A DNA stretch of 5,984 bases from CBDDRG01 sp051306415. Lineage in GTDB: Bacteria; Pseudomonadota; Gammaproteobacteria; Pseudomonadales; Porticoccaceae. This document shows, in pieces, positions 1 to 5,955 of the stretch (position 1 is its first letter; every line of letters starts with the position of its first letter). The DNA lies in NCBI GenBank assembly GCA_051306415.1, contig JBPPNE010000351.1, forward strand, positions 1-5,984, written 5' to 3'. The position numbers were made by a program, and so were the translations under genes. The notes under the pieces are model-generated. The model had not been told where the DNA came from. It did no database searches and saw nothing but the letters and a program-made list of their open reading frames with translations.

Positions 1-201
1 ATCAAGATGATGGTTTCTGTCGGTCTCGGCTGGGGCATGCTGCCAGCCACCATGATCGATCACAGCTTACGACCCTTGGCCTGCCCCGGGCTCACCATCA
101 CCCGCCAGCTTGGCTATATCCACCACCGCGAAAAATCGCTGTCCAACGCAACCCGCGCCTTTGTTGGTCTTTTGGAAGCCGCGGCGGACTCCTCGCCATG
201 A
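1..201 (+). CDS. LysR-type transcriptional regulator, C-terminal fragment (5' end outside window)
   Basis: The frame is open from the first base and ends at TGA 199-201, giving 66 residues of a longer protein. The segment IKMMVSVGLGWGMLP, followed by a TMID element, an R-QLGYIHHREKSLSNATRAF stretch and a final helix, resembles the end of the effector-binding domain of LysR-family regulators. In that family the GLGW-x-LP turn lines the second subdomain and the LSNAA-x-AF helix closes the fold. The N-terminal helix-turn-helix is not in the window, so the target and the inducer cannot be inferred. LysR genes are often divergent from their target, so the target may lie upstream. The stop codon overlaps the mnmC start by four bases (ATGA), which implies shared transcription and probable translational coupling. 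The family call rests on motif recognition only. Confidence 0.75.
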   Translation: MKMMVSVGLGWGMLPATMIDHSLRPLACPGLTITRQLGYIHHREKSLSNATRAFVGLLEAAADSSP

Positions 202-2333
202 CGGTCAATGAACCCGCCATCGACGTCGCCACCATCGAATGGCGCCAGGGCCAACCGCGGTCGATCCGCTATCAGGATCCATATTTTTCCCGCAGTGACG
301 GCCGCGCCGAAACCGAGCATGTGTTTCTCGGTTGCAACCGGCTGGCCGAGCGCTGGCGGGCGCTGGCAGCGGGCGCTCAGTTCGTCATCGGCGAAACCGG
401 GTTCGGCACCGGCCTTAATTTCCTCTGCGCCGCCGAGCTGTGGCTGCGCAGCGCGCACCGGGACGCCCACCTGCATTTCGTGTCCGCCGAAAAATATCCG
501 CTGACCAAAGCCCAGTTGGCGCAGGCGCTGACACTCTGGCCCGAGTTGGCCGGCCTCGCCCAGCAACTGCTGGTCGCTTATCCACCGCTGGTGCCGGGTT
601 GCCATCGCCTGCACCTCGCCGGTGGCCGGGTCACCCTGACGCTGCTGTTTGACGATGCCACCGCCGCCTTCGGGCAACTGAAGTACAGCGATCATCCACT
701 GTTCGCCCGTTCCGGGCCACACATCGACGCCTGGTTCCTCGACGGTTTCGCGCCAGCGAAAAATCCCGCGCTCTGGACCCCTGCGCTATTTGCGACTATC
801 GCCGACCTCAGCGGGCCGGGCGCCAGCTTCAGTACCTTCACCGCCGCAGGTACCGTGCGCCGAGGCTTGGCAGCCGTGGGCTTTAACGTCGCCAAGGTGC
901 CGGGGTTTGGCAGCAAACGCGACATGCTGCGGGGTGATTTTCTCGGCAGCGATTTTCTCGGCGACGATTTTCTCAGAGGCGATCATATGGATGCCGCCAC
1001 GACCGACACCGGCGCATCTCGCGCCCCACGGACGCGGCCGGGCAATCCAACAACACCCTGGTATCTGCCACGCGGAAGATTCACCACGGCGCGCAAACAA
1101 GTTGCCATCATCGGCGGCGGCATCGCCGGCTGCACCACCGCCGCCGCCCTCGCCCGCCGCGGCTGGCGGGTCACGCTGTATGAACGCCACGGCGCGCTCG
1201 CCAGCGAGGCGTCGGGCAACCGCCAGGCCATGGTGTTTCCCCGCCTGTCGCTGCAATCCTCGCCACTGGCCCGCATCAACCTCGCCGCGCTACTGTATGC
1301 GAGTCGCTTCTACGCGCCGTTCTGGGCACGGGCAGCTGCGGGGCTGCCAAGTCTTGGCGAACGTTTTGGCGAACGTTGCGGCGTGTTGATACTGCCCGAG
1401 AGCCCCGATGACGACGCGCTGTTCCAGCGGATCGCCGCCCGCTACGGTCGCGCACCCGAGCTGGTTCGCCCGTGCACGGGCGAACAACTGGCCGTCACTG
1501 CGGGCATTCCCCTCGCCGCCGGCAGCGGACTCCACTTTCCGTCCCTGGGCTGGATTCGTCCGGCGGCGCTGTGCACCGCACTCGTCGAGCATCCCAACAT
1601 CCGCATCGAGCAAGCCGATATTGCCGCTATCGATTGCAATGGCGGCAACACGCCGTGGCAGCTAACAGATCGCCAGGGCCGCTCCGTCGCTGACACCGCG
1701 GTCGTGGTGCTCGCCAACGGCGTGGAGGCCAAGCGCTTCGCGCAAACCGACCAGCTTCCGCTCAAGGCCATTCGCGGACAGATCAGCGTGGCGCCGGCAA
1801 CGGCGGCGAGTAGCCGACTGCAAACCGTCATTTGTGGCGCGGGTTACCTGGCGCCGGCGATTGAAAATTTCCACACCCTGGGCGCGACCTATAACCTCAG
1901 AAACCTGACGACAATGGTCAGTGACGACGATCACCGCACCAATCTCGATCAGCTCGCGGCGACCGATGCCGCCCTGCCCGCAGTGCTGGATCACCCGCAG
2001 ATCGCCCAGTTATCCGGCCGCGCCGCGCTGCGCTGCGTGTCCCCGGATTACCTGCCGCTGATCGGCCCGGTACCCCAGCAGGCGGAGTTTATCGTCGCTT
2101 ATGCCGCCCTGCGCCGCGATGCACGCACCGCGATCGCCCGTGCCGGGCCGTATTGGCCGGGGCTTTACATCAACTGTGGCCACGGCTCGCGCGGCATGAC
2201 CTACGCACCGCTCGGCGCCGAGCTGCTGGCCAGCCAGGTCAATCGCGACGTGCTGCCGCTCGAACGCGAACTCGCCACCGCCATGAACCCGGCGCGCTTT
2301 CTGATTCGCGCACTGAAGCGGCGGCAGCTATAG
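198..2333 (+). CDS. mnmC: Bifunctional tRNA 5-methylaminomethyl-2-thiouridine biosynthesis protein MnmC
   Basis: This 711-residue cytosolic enzyme finishes the wobble uridine (U34) modification begun by MnmE/MnmG. The C-terminal FAD domain (MnmC2) removes the carboxymethyl group from cmnm5(s2)U, and the N-terminal SAM-dependent domain (MnmC1) methylates nm5(s2)U to mnm5(s2)U. The methyltransferase part shows ETGFGTGLNFL at 66-76 (SAM loop), WFLDGFAPAKNP at 179-190 and GFGSKRDM at 236-243. The oxidoreductase part shows a Rossmann GGGIAG at 306-311 with E329 ending the second strand, SGNRQA at 339-344 and GSRGM at 663-667. The E. coli enzyme is about 668 residues. The extra length here lies largely in the interdomain linker (about 246-299), which contains three DFLxx repeats. 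The ATG overlaps the upstream stop as ATGA and has no strong ribosome binding site of its own, so coupling is likely. All motifs expected for both activities are present. Confidence 0.96.
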   Translation: MTVNEPAIDVATIEWRQGQPRSIRYQDPYFSRSDGRAETEHVFLGCNRLAERWRALAAGAQFVIGETGFGTGLNFLCAAELWLRSAHRDAHLHFVSAEKYPLTKAQLAQALTLWPELAGLAQQLLVAYPPLVPGCHRLHLAGGRVTLTLLFDDATAAFGQLKYSDHPLFARSGPHIDAWFLDGFAPAKNPALWTPALFATIADLSGPGASFSTFTAAGTVRRGLAAVGFNVAKVPGFGSKRDMLRGDFLGSDFLGDDFLRGDHMDAATTDTGASRAPRTRPGNPTTPWYLPRGRFTTARKQVAIIGGGIAGCTTAAALARRGWRVTLYERHGALASEASGNRQAMVFPRLSLQSSPLARINLAALLYASRFYAPFWARAAAGLPSLGERFGERCGVLILPESPDDDALFQRIAARYGRAPELVRPCTGEQLAVTAGIPLAAGSGLHFPSLGWIRPAALCTALVEHPNIRIEQADIAAIDCNGGNTPWQLTDRQGRSVADTAVVVLANGVEAKRFAQTDQLPLKAIRGQISVAPATAASSRLQTVICGAGYLAPAIENFHTLGATYNLRNLTTMVSDDDHRTNLDQLAATDAALPAVLDHPQIAQLSGRAALRCVSPDYLPLIGPVPQQAEFIVAYAALRRDARTAIARAGPYWPGLYINCGHGSRGMTYAPLGAELLASQVNRDVLPLERELATAMNPARFLIRALKRRQL
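936..980 (+). repeat. Three in-frame 15-bp tandem repeats in the mnmC linker
   Basis: GATTTTCTC starts at 936, 951 and 966, an exact 15-bp period of five codons. The units encode DFLGS, DFLGD and DFLRG at MnmC residues 247-261, just after the methyltransferase domain. The first two units differ only near their ends and the third diverges after the CTC codon. Because the period is a multiple of three, unit gain or loss would keep the frame. Slippage is the likely origin (inference). Confidence 0.9.
1354..1377 (+). repeat. 12-bp perfect tandem duplication within mnmC
   Basis: TTGGCGAACGTT occurs twice back to back at 1354-1365 and 1366-1377. It is in frame and yields LGERFGERCG around residues 386-395 of the FAD domain, just before the GVLILPE strand. 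It looks like a simple four-codon duplication and should not disrupt the fold. Confidence 0.9.
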
Positions 2334-2464
2334 CCAAGAAGCGGCGCCATGCGCGATGCGGGCGGGCCTCTTCGCCGCTCCGCCAATGCGCTGCTGATAG
2401 CCATGATCGGTCGTGCGCATTGTCTGCCACAGCCGGTGGGGTGCGCAGAAAGCGGTGGAAATTA

Positions 2465-2494
2465 TTGATGGATTCCGCTTAACTTGGTTATAAC
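2465..2494 (+). promoter_or_regulatory. Candidate sigma70 promoter upstream of the amidohydrolase-2 gene
   Basis: A -35-like TTGATG at 2465-2470 is followed, after 18 bases, by a -10-like TATAAC at 2489-2494 (17 bases if the box is read as TTATAA at 2488-2493). This is the best sigma70-type pair noticed in the intergenic region. It would give a leader of about 200 nt before the ATG at 2707. The call is by consensus only. Confidence 0.4.
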
Positions 2495-2500
2495 GAGGTT
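2481..2500. promoter_or_regulatory. Operator-like 20-bp dyad overlapping the -10 box
   Basis: AACTTGGTTATAACGAGGTT is an imperfect palindrome with 8 of 10 pairs matching: AAC/GTT at the ends and a perfect GTTATAAC core. Its size and its position on the candidate -10 suit a dimeric repressor of the TetR or GntR type. No such regulator gene is in the window, so the binding protein is unknown. Confidence 0.35.
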
Positions 2501-2540
2501 AGCAGCGGCTTATCCATCGAGTCGTCCGCTGGCCTGATCG

Positions 2541-2573
2541 GCGCGGCGAAATTAGTAAAAGAGGGCGCCGCGC
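2541..2573. repeat. GC-rich inverted repeat (hairpin) in the leader region
   Basis: GCGCGGCG at 2541-2548 and CGCCGCGC at 2566-2573 are perfect 8-bp arms around a 17-nt, A-rich loop. No T-run follows, so it is not a standard intrinsic terminator. It could be a leader hairpin in the transcript from the candidate promoter, or a remnant of mnmC transcript termination. Confidence 0.5.
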
Positions 2574-2583
2574 AAGCGTCATT

Positions 2584-2609
2584 GCCGAGCAAAATTGGCC
2601 GAGCAAAAT
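2584..2609. repeat. Two copies of a 12-bp direct repeat, 14-bp period
   Basis: GCCGAGCAAAAT is found at 2584-2595 and again at 2598-2609, separated by TG. The copies are identical. It may be a slippage product or paired sites for a regulator upstream of the amidohydrolase; nothing else supports either reading. Confidence 0.7.
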
Positions 2610-2695
2610 GACACTTACTCAAATTGAATTTAGGTAGCGTTGGATTAGCCCACAACCGTTGTCAACGCTCCGACAAGATTCCAAATCCCCAACCC

Positions 2696-2699
2696 GAGG
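2696..2699 (+). promoter_or_regulatory. Ribosome binding site deciding the 2707 start
   Basis: GAGG lies 7 nt before the ATG at 2707. It favours this start over the in-frame TTG at 2659, which has no comparable purine-rich stretch at the right distance. Confidence 0.6.
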
Positions 2700-2706
2700 C
2701 ACCACC

Positions 2707-3819
2707 ATGAACATGATCACCAAGCCCATTATTTCGGCGGACTCCCACATCGCCGAGCCACCGAATTGTTACATCGACTTCATCGATCCCAAATTTCGCG
2801 ATCGCGCGCCGCACATGGTCGAGCACGAAAAATACGGTGACGTTTTCATCATCGACGGCCTCGATCAGCCGATACCCATGGGTCTGGTGGCCGCGGCCGG
2901 CAGGAAACCCGAGGAGCTCAAGACCGGCGGTATGAAATTCTTCGACCTGCCCAAAAGCGCTTGGGATGCGAAGTTTCGCGTCGCCGATCAGGACCGCGAC
3001 GGCGTCTCCGCCGAGCTGATCTACCCGACCGTCGGCATGATGCTGTGCAACCACCCCGACGTCGATTATCAGGTCGCCTGTTTCAATGCCTACAATCGCT
3101 GGCTCGAAGGCTATGTCGCCGACGCGCCGAAAAATCGCCTGTTCGGCCTCGGTCAGGTGGCGCTGCGCTCGGTGGACGAAGGCATCAAGGAGATGGAAGA
3201 CGCCAAGAAGCGCGGCTTTGTCGGTGTGATGATGACCGGTAACCCGCCCGAGTCCGACTACCACGACCCCATGTACGACCCGCTGTGGGAGGCCGCCGTC
3301 GATCTGCAATTGCCGCTGTCGTTCCACATTCTCACCTCCAAGGCGGATTCCATCACCAAGCAGCGCGGCCCGAAAATCAACGGTTTTCTCGCCATCATGC
3401 GCGGCTGCCAGGACATCCTCGGCACCTTCGTGTTCGGTGGCGTGTTCGAGCGCCATCCGAAACTGAAAGTGGTCTGCGCCGAGGCGGATGCCGGCTGGGT
3501 TCCCCACTTCATCTATCGCATGGACCATGCCTACGACCGTCACCGCTACTGGATGAAATGCCCGCCGCTGGCAAAAATGCCGAGCGAGTACTTCCTCAGC
3601 AATATTTATCTGACCTTCCAGGACGACTGGACCGCGTTCAAACACCGCAATGAAATGAACCCGCGGCGGTTGATGTGGGCGAACGACTTCCCCCACAGCG
3701 ATTCCACTTGGCCCTGGTCGCAAGGCATTCTCGAAGAGCACACCAAGGACATGTCTGAGCAGGAAAAAAACTGGATCCTGCACGACAATGTGGCGGAGTG
3801 TTACAACCTGCCCATCTAG
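2707..3819 (+). CDS. Amidohydrolase-2 family metal-dependent hydrolase/decarboxylase, substrate unknown
   Basis: This 370-residue protein fits the amidohydrolase-2 (ACMSD-like) TIM-barrel family, whose members hydrolyse or decarboxylate small, often aromatic, carboxylates with one catalytic metal. Likely metal and catalytic residues are D12 and H14 in SADSHIAEP on the first strand, H207 in LPLSFHIL on the fifth, H250 in FERHPKLKVV, and D327 in WANDFPHSDSTWP near the end. The first strand carries D-x-H where many relatives have H-x-H; acidic variants of this position are known in the family. There is no signal peptide, so it is probably cytosolic. The ATG at 2707 was chosen because GAGG at 2696-2699 lies 7 nt upstream and the conserved first strand starts right after it. 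A TTG at 2659 would add 16 unremarkable residues. The gene is followed by two hairpins and then a second amidohydrolase in the same orientation. Family is clear; substrate is not. Confidence 0.9.
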   Translation: MNMITKPIISADSHIAEPPNCYIDFIDPKFRDRAPHMVEHEKYGDVFIIDGLDQPIPMGLVAAAGRKPEELKTGGMKFFDLPKSAWDAKFRVADQDRDGVSAELIYPTVGMMLCNHPDVDYQVACFNAYNRWLEGYVADAPKNRLFGLGQVALRSVDEGIKEMEDAKKRGFVGVMMTGNPPESDYHDPMYDPLWEAAVDLQLPLSFHILTSKADSITKQRGPKINGFLAIMRGCQDILGTFVFGGVFERHPKLKVVCAEADAGWVPHFIYRMDHAYDRHRYWMKCPPLAKMPSEYFLSNIYLTFQDDWTAFKHRNEMNPRRLMWANDFPHSDSTWPWSQGILEEHTKDMSEQEKNWILHDNVAECYNLPI

Positions 3820-3834
3820 GGCTTCAATCACCGC

Positions 3835-3874
3835 TTGGTGCTGGCAATGACGGGTTCCGCGTTGCCAGCACCAA
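3835..3874 (+). terminator. Strong 13-bp hairpin just after the amidohydrolase-2 stop
   Basis: TTGGTGCTGGCAA at 3835-3847 pairs perfectly with TTGCCAGCACCAA at 3862-3874. The 14-nt loop can add a short CGG/CCG stem at 3851-3859. It begins 15 nt after the stop codon. There is no T-run directly after it, so it may protect the mRNA 3' end or act together with the next hairpin rather than terminate alone. Confidence 0.55.
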
Positions 3875-3881
3875 ACACCAG

Positions 3882-3915
3882 ACGCCCGGTCGTGCCTAGC
3901 CATCGCCGGGCGTTT
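3882..3915 (+). terminator. Intrinsic terminator candidate between the two amidohydrolases
   Basis: ACGCCCGG at 3882-3889 pairs with CCGGGCGT at 3906-3913 around a 16-nt loop. The stem runs into TTT and a T-rich stretch with further T clusters up to about 3935. Stem composition and position suit a Rho-independent terminator for the upstream gene, although the T-run is interrupted. If active, the downstream gene depends on read-through or on its own promoter, and no clear promoter is seen in the short gap. Confidence 0.6.
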
Positions 3916-3941
3916 ACATTCAGATTTCTTTATTTAGCTTC

Positions 3942-3946
3942 AGGAG
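3942..3946 (+). promoter_or_regulatory. Ribosome binding site of the deacylase-like gene
   Basis: AGGAG lies 6 nt before the ATG at 3953, a near-ideal Shine-Dalgarno that fixes this start. Confidence 0.85.
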
Positions 3947-3952
3947 AACACC

Positions 3953-5635
3953 ATGCCCTACGATATCAAGATAGTTGGCGGCACCATCGTCGACGGCACC
4001 GGTAGCGCCGGCTACCGGGGCGACGTCGGCATTCGCGATGGCAAAATCGTCGCGCTCGGCCACGCGCCCGACAAGGCAGCGCGGACCATCAACGCCACCG
4101 GCCGAGCCGTCACGCCCGGCTTTGTCGATATTCACACCCACTACGACGCCCAGGTGATCTGGGATCGCATGCTGACCATCTCGCCCTGGCACGGCGTCAC
4201 CACTGTCGTGATCGGCAATTGCGGTTTTGGCGTCGCGCCGACCCGGCCCGAACACCGCAACCTCATCATCGGCACCCTCGAAAAAGTCGAGGGCATGAGC
4301 CCCGCGGCGCTCGGTGCCGGCCTTGGCAAGGACTGGCCCTTCGAAACTTTTCCCGAGTACCTCGACGCCATCGAAGCCGCCGGCACCGCGATCAATGTCG
4401 GCGTACTCATCGGCCACACCCCGACCCGCATCTACGTGATGGGCGAGGACGCCACCGAACGCGAGGCGACGGCCGGCGAGATCGAGGAGATGCGCCTCAT
4501 CGTCGCCGATGCGCTCGCCGCCGGTGCGATTGGCTTCGCCACATCGAAGTCGCCGTCCCACGTTGGCTACAAGGGCCGGCCGGTGCCGAGCCGGATTGCC
4601 TCCTACGCCGAGATCAAGGCGCTGGCGTCCACCCTCAAGGGCGGCAAGGGCATGATGCAGGCCACCGCCGGCAGAGAGCTCTGGTTCGACGAGTACGAAC
4701 AGCTTGCGGCGGAAAACGGCATCACCATCACCTGGACCGCGCTGCTCGCCGGCATGATCAGTGCCGACGCCCACGTCAAACAACTGGAGCGCACCGCCGA
4801 GCTGATGGCCAAGGGCTGCAACGTCGTACCTCAGGTAACGCCGCGACCGCTGTTCTTCGAATTCCAGTTCAAGGAACCGTTCCCGTTCGAAAGCCTGTCC
4901 GTATTCAAACCGGTATCGGCGGCCGACTTCGCCGGCAAGAAGCGCTACTACGCCGATCCCGAGTTCCGTGCCGCGGTGAAGGACAAGATGGCCACGGTGC
5001 GGGCCTCCTTCCGGAATTCCTGGGCCAACAGCATCATCTCGGTGTGCCCGAGCAACCCGGAATACCAAGAGCGCAGCGTTACCGAAGTAGCGGCGCAACT
5101 GGGCGTTGACACCATCGACCTCGGTTTCGATCTCGCGCTCGCCACCAACCTGGAAACCCGCTTCCGCATGCCCGTCGCCAATACCGATGAAACCGTGGTC
5201 GGCGAGTTGCTGACCAACAAAAACACCGTGCTCGGCCTCTCCGACGCCGGTGCCCACGCCAGCCAGTTGTGCGACGCCTGCCTGCCCACCTATTTGCTCG
5301 GCCACTGGGTTCGCGGCAAGCAGGCGATGTCGTTCGAGGAAGCCATCCGCATGCTCAGCTCGCGACCGGCGGAAGTCTTCGGCATCACCGATCGCGGCAC
5401 CCTGAAGATGGGCGCGCCCGCCGACGTGCTGGTGATTGACCCCGCCACGGTGAACTGCGGCGAATTGCAACGGGTGCATGATCTGCCCGGCGGCGAAGAT
5501 CGTTTGATTGTCGAAGCCTTCGGCATCGACGCCGTGATCGTCAATGGCACACTGATCCGTCAGGCCAATGCCGATCAGGTTGATCCCAAGGGCAAACTGC
5601 CCGGACGGCTGTTGCGGGGTGGTGCCGCTGCCTAG
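3953..5635 (+). CDS. N-acyl-D-amino-acid deacylase-like amidohydrolase (divergent subfamily)
   Basis: This 560-residue protein belongs to the amidohydrolase-3/D-aminoacylase group: a composite beta-sandwich built from both ends around a metal-dependent TIM barrel. Visible motifs are GGTIVDGTG at 9-17, the metal motif HTH at 61-63 in FVDIHTHYDAQ, HGVTTVVIGNCG at 80-91 with the bridging-type C90, GH at 154-155, and SDAGAH at 430-435 with the catalytic-type D431. The C-terminal GTLKMGAPADVLVIDP at 482-497 completes the sandwich. Family enzymes release D-amino acids from N-acyl-D-amino acids. However, the strands where D-aminoacylase has its two further zinc histidines read GKGMMQATAG (231-240) and ITWTALLAG (259-267), with no histidine, so metal content and substrate may differ. 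It is longer than classic D-aminoacylases (roughly 480-500). No signal peptide is seen. It lies 133 nt after the other amidohydrolase, with hairpins between them. The specific reaction is not assignable. Confidence 0.88.
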   Translation: MPYDIKIVGGTIVDGTGSAGYRGDVGIRDGKIVALGHAPDKAARTINATGRAVTPGFVDIHTHYDAQVIWDRMLTISPWHGVTTVVIGNCGFGVAPTRPEHRNLIIGTLEKVEGMSPAALGAGLGKDWPFETFPEYLDAIEAAGTAINVGVLIGHTPTRIYVMGEDATEREATAGEIEEMRLIVADALAAGAIGFATSKSPSHVGYKGRPVPSRIASYAEIKALASTLKGGKGMMQATAGRELWFDEYEQLAAENGITITWTALLAGMISADAHVKQLERTAELMAKGCNVVPQVTPRPLFFEFQFKEPFPFESLSVFKPVSAADFAGKKRYYADPEFRAAVKDKMATVRASFRNSWANSIISVCPSNPEYQERSVTEVAAQLGVDTIDLGFDLALATNLETRFRMPVANTDETVVGELLTNKNTVLGLSDAGAHASQLCDACLPTYLLGHWVRGKQAMSFEEAIRMLSSRPAEVFGITDRGTLKMGAPADVLVIDPATVNCGELQRVHDLPGGEDRLIVEAFGIDAVIVNGTLIRQANADQVDPKGKLPGRLLRGGAAA

Positions 5636-5677
5636 GGCGCTTGCACAGGGCAGGGCGTTGCTGTGCAGGCGGCGCCC
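5635..5677 (+). terminator. Bulged hairpin at the stop of the deacylase-like gene
   Basis: GGGCGC at 5635-5640 pairs with GCGCCC at 5672-5677, and TGCACAG at 5642-5648 with CTGTGCA at 5661-5667, giving a two-part stem with an asymmetric internal loop and a 12-nt apex. It starts on the last base of the stop codon. No T-run follows (the next bases are CATAATCCCCC), so it is a weak intrinsic terminator candidate or a 3'-end structure. Confidence 0.45.
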
Positions 5678-5783
5678 CATAATCCCCCAGCTTGTGCCGA
5701 GATGGATCGTCCATTGCCGCTGAAGTGCGGGCAGATGACGGCTCATGAAGTTTCGGCGACCGACTTAGCAGGAGAGGATTCGA

Positions 5784-5918
5784 ATGGCGCGGGTTTGGCG
5801 CAATAGCCGTTTCGGGCTTCGACAAACGCAATGGATTAGAGAATTTGAGCGGGATAATACGTCAGGGCTTCAACAAGACTGGAGGGTATCTGACGTCTAC
5901 CGCTTGTTCAGGCTGTAG
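5784..5918 (+). CDS. Possible small ORF, 44 residues, unknown function
   Basis: ATG at 5784 opens 44 codons ending at TAG 5916-5918. An excellent Shine-Dalgarno, AGGAGAGG at 5770-5777, lies 6 nt upstream. The product starts MARVWRNSRFGLRQTQW. It has nine arginines and no lysine, five acidic residues, and tryptophans at 5, 17 and 33. There is no membrane segment or signal peptide. It contains an imperfect repeat, GLRQ at 11-14 and GLQQ at 28-31, matching a 51-bp repeat in the DNA. Codon use includes AGA, CGA, ATT and TCA, unlike the GC-ending codons of the genes upstream. I do not recognise it. It could be a real small basic protein, a fragment of a larger decayed gene, or chance; the ribosome binding site is the main support. 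Confidence 0.3.
   Translation: MARVWRNSRFGLRQTQWIREFERDNTSGLQQDWRVSDVYRLFRL
5814..5876. repeat. Imperfect 12-bp direct repeat, 51 bp apart
   Basis: GGGCTTCGACAA at 5814-5825 and GGGCTTCAACAA at 5865-5876 differ at one base. The spacing of 51 bp is 17 codons, so both copies fall in the same frame of the small ORF. Confidence 0.7.
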
Positions 5919-5955
5919 AAAAACCCGAGCCGAGAAATCGACACTTTTAAGAATA

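Larger units (their letters stand above)
2334..2706. other. Gene-free region between mnmC and the amidohydrolase-2 gene
   Basis: No convincing gene is visible on either strand in these 373 bases. The first part, up to about 2460, is GC-rich and resembles mnmC in composition. From about 2460 it becomes more AT-rich and holds promoter-like and dyad elements. A perfect 11-bp dyad AAATTGAATTT lies at 2621-2631. No hairpin followed by a T-run is seen after mnmC, so its transcript may end by Rho or read on. Confidence 0.7.

Noticed and set aside
114..722. 202-codon - strand frame over the start of mnmC
   Set aside because: It is antisense to well-conserved MnmC methyltransferase motifs and has no recognisable domain.
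2349..2468. Short + strand frame (about 39 codons) after mnmC
   Set aside because: No convincing ribosome binding site, no recognisable motif, and it lies in GC-rich DNA where such frames are common.
2662..3903. 413-codon open frame on the - strand opposite the amidohydrolase-2 gene
   Set aside because: Same antisense effect. No recognisable domain, and the + strand protein is clearly conserved.
3913..3940. Promoter for the deacylase-like gene (TTTACA with T-rich -10-like sequences)
   Set aside because: The possible -10 boxes are only about 10-12 bases from the -35-like element; the spacing does not fit, and the T-rich stretch is better explained as a terminator tail.
3920..5746. 608-codon open frame on the - strand opposite the deacylase-like gene
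   Set aside because: It mirrors the + strand gene; such long antisense frames arise in GC-rich genes. The translation is rich in Gly, Ala, His and Asp with no family motif, while the + strand protein has clear conserved motifs.
5735..5806. 23-codon + strand frame overlapping the small ORF
   Set aside because: Very short, with no clear Shine-Dalgarno; the overlapping frame at 5784 has a far better one.
5541..5831. 96-codon - strand frame spanning the end of the last gene and the tail
   Set aside because: It covers the 3' end of a conserved gene and a hairpin, the product is low in recognisable motifs, and no good ribosome binding site is seen.
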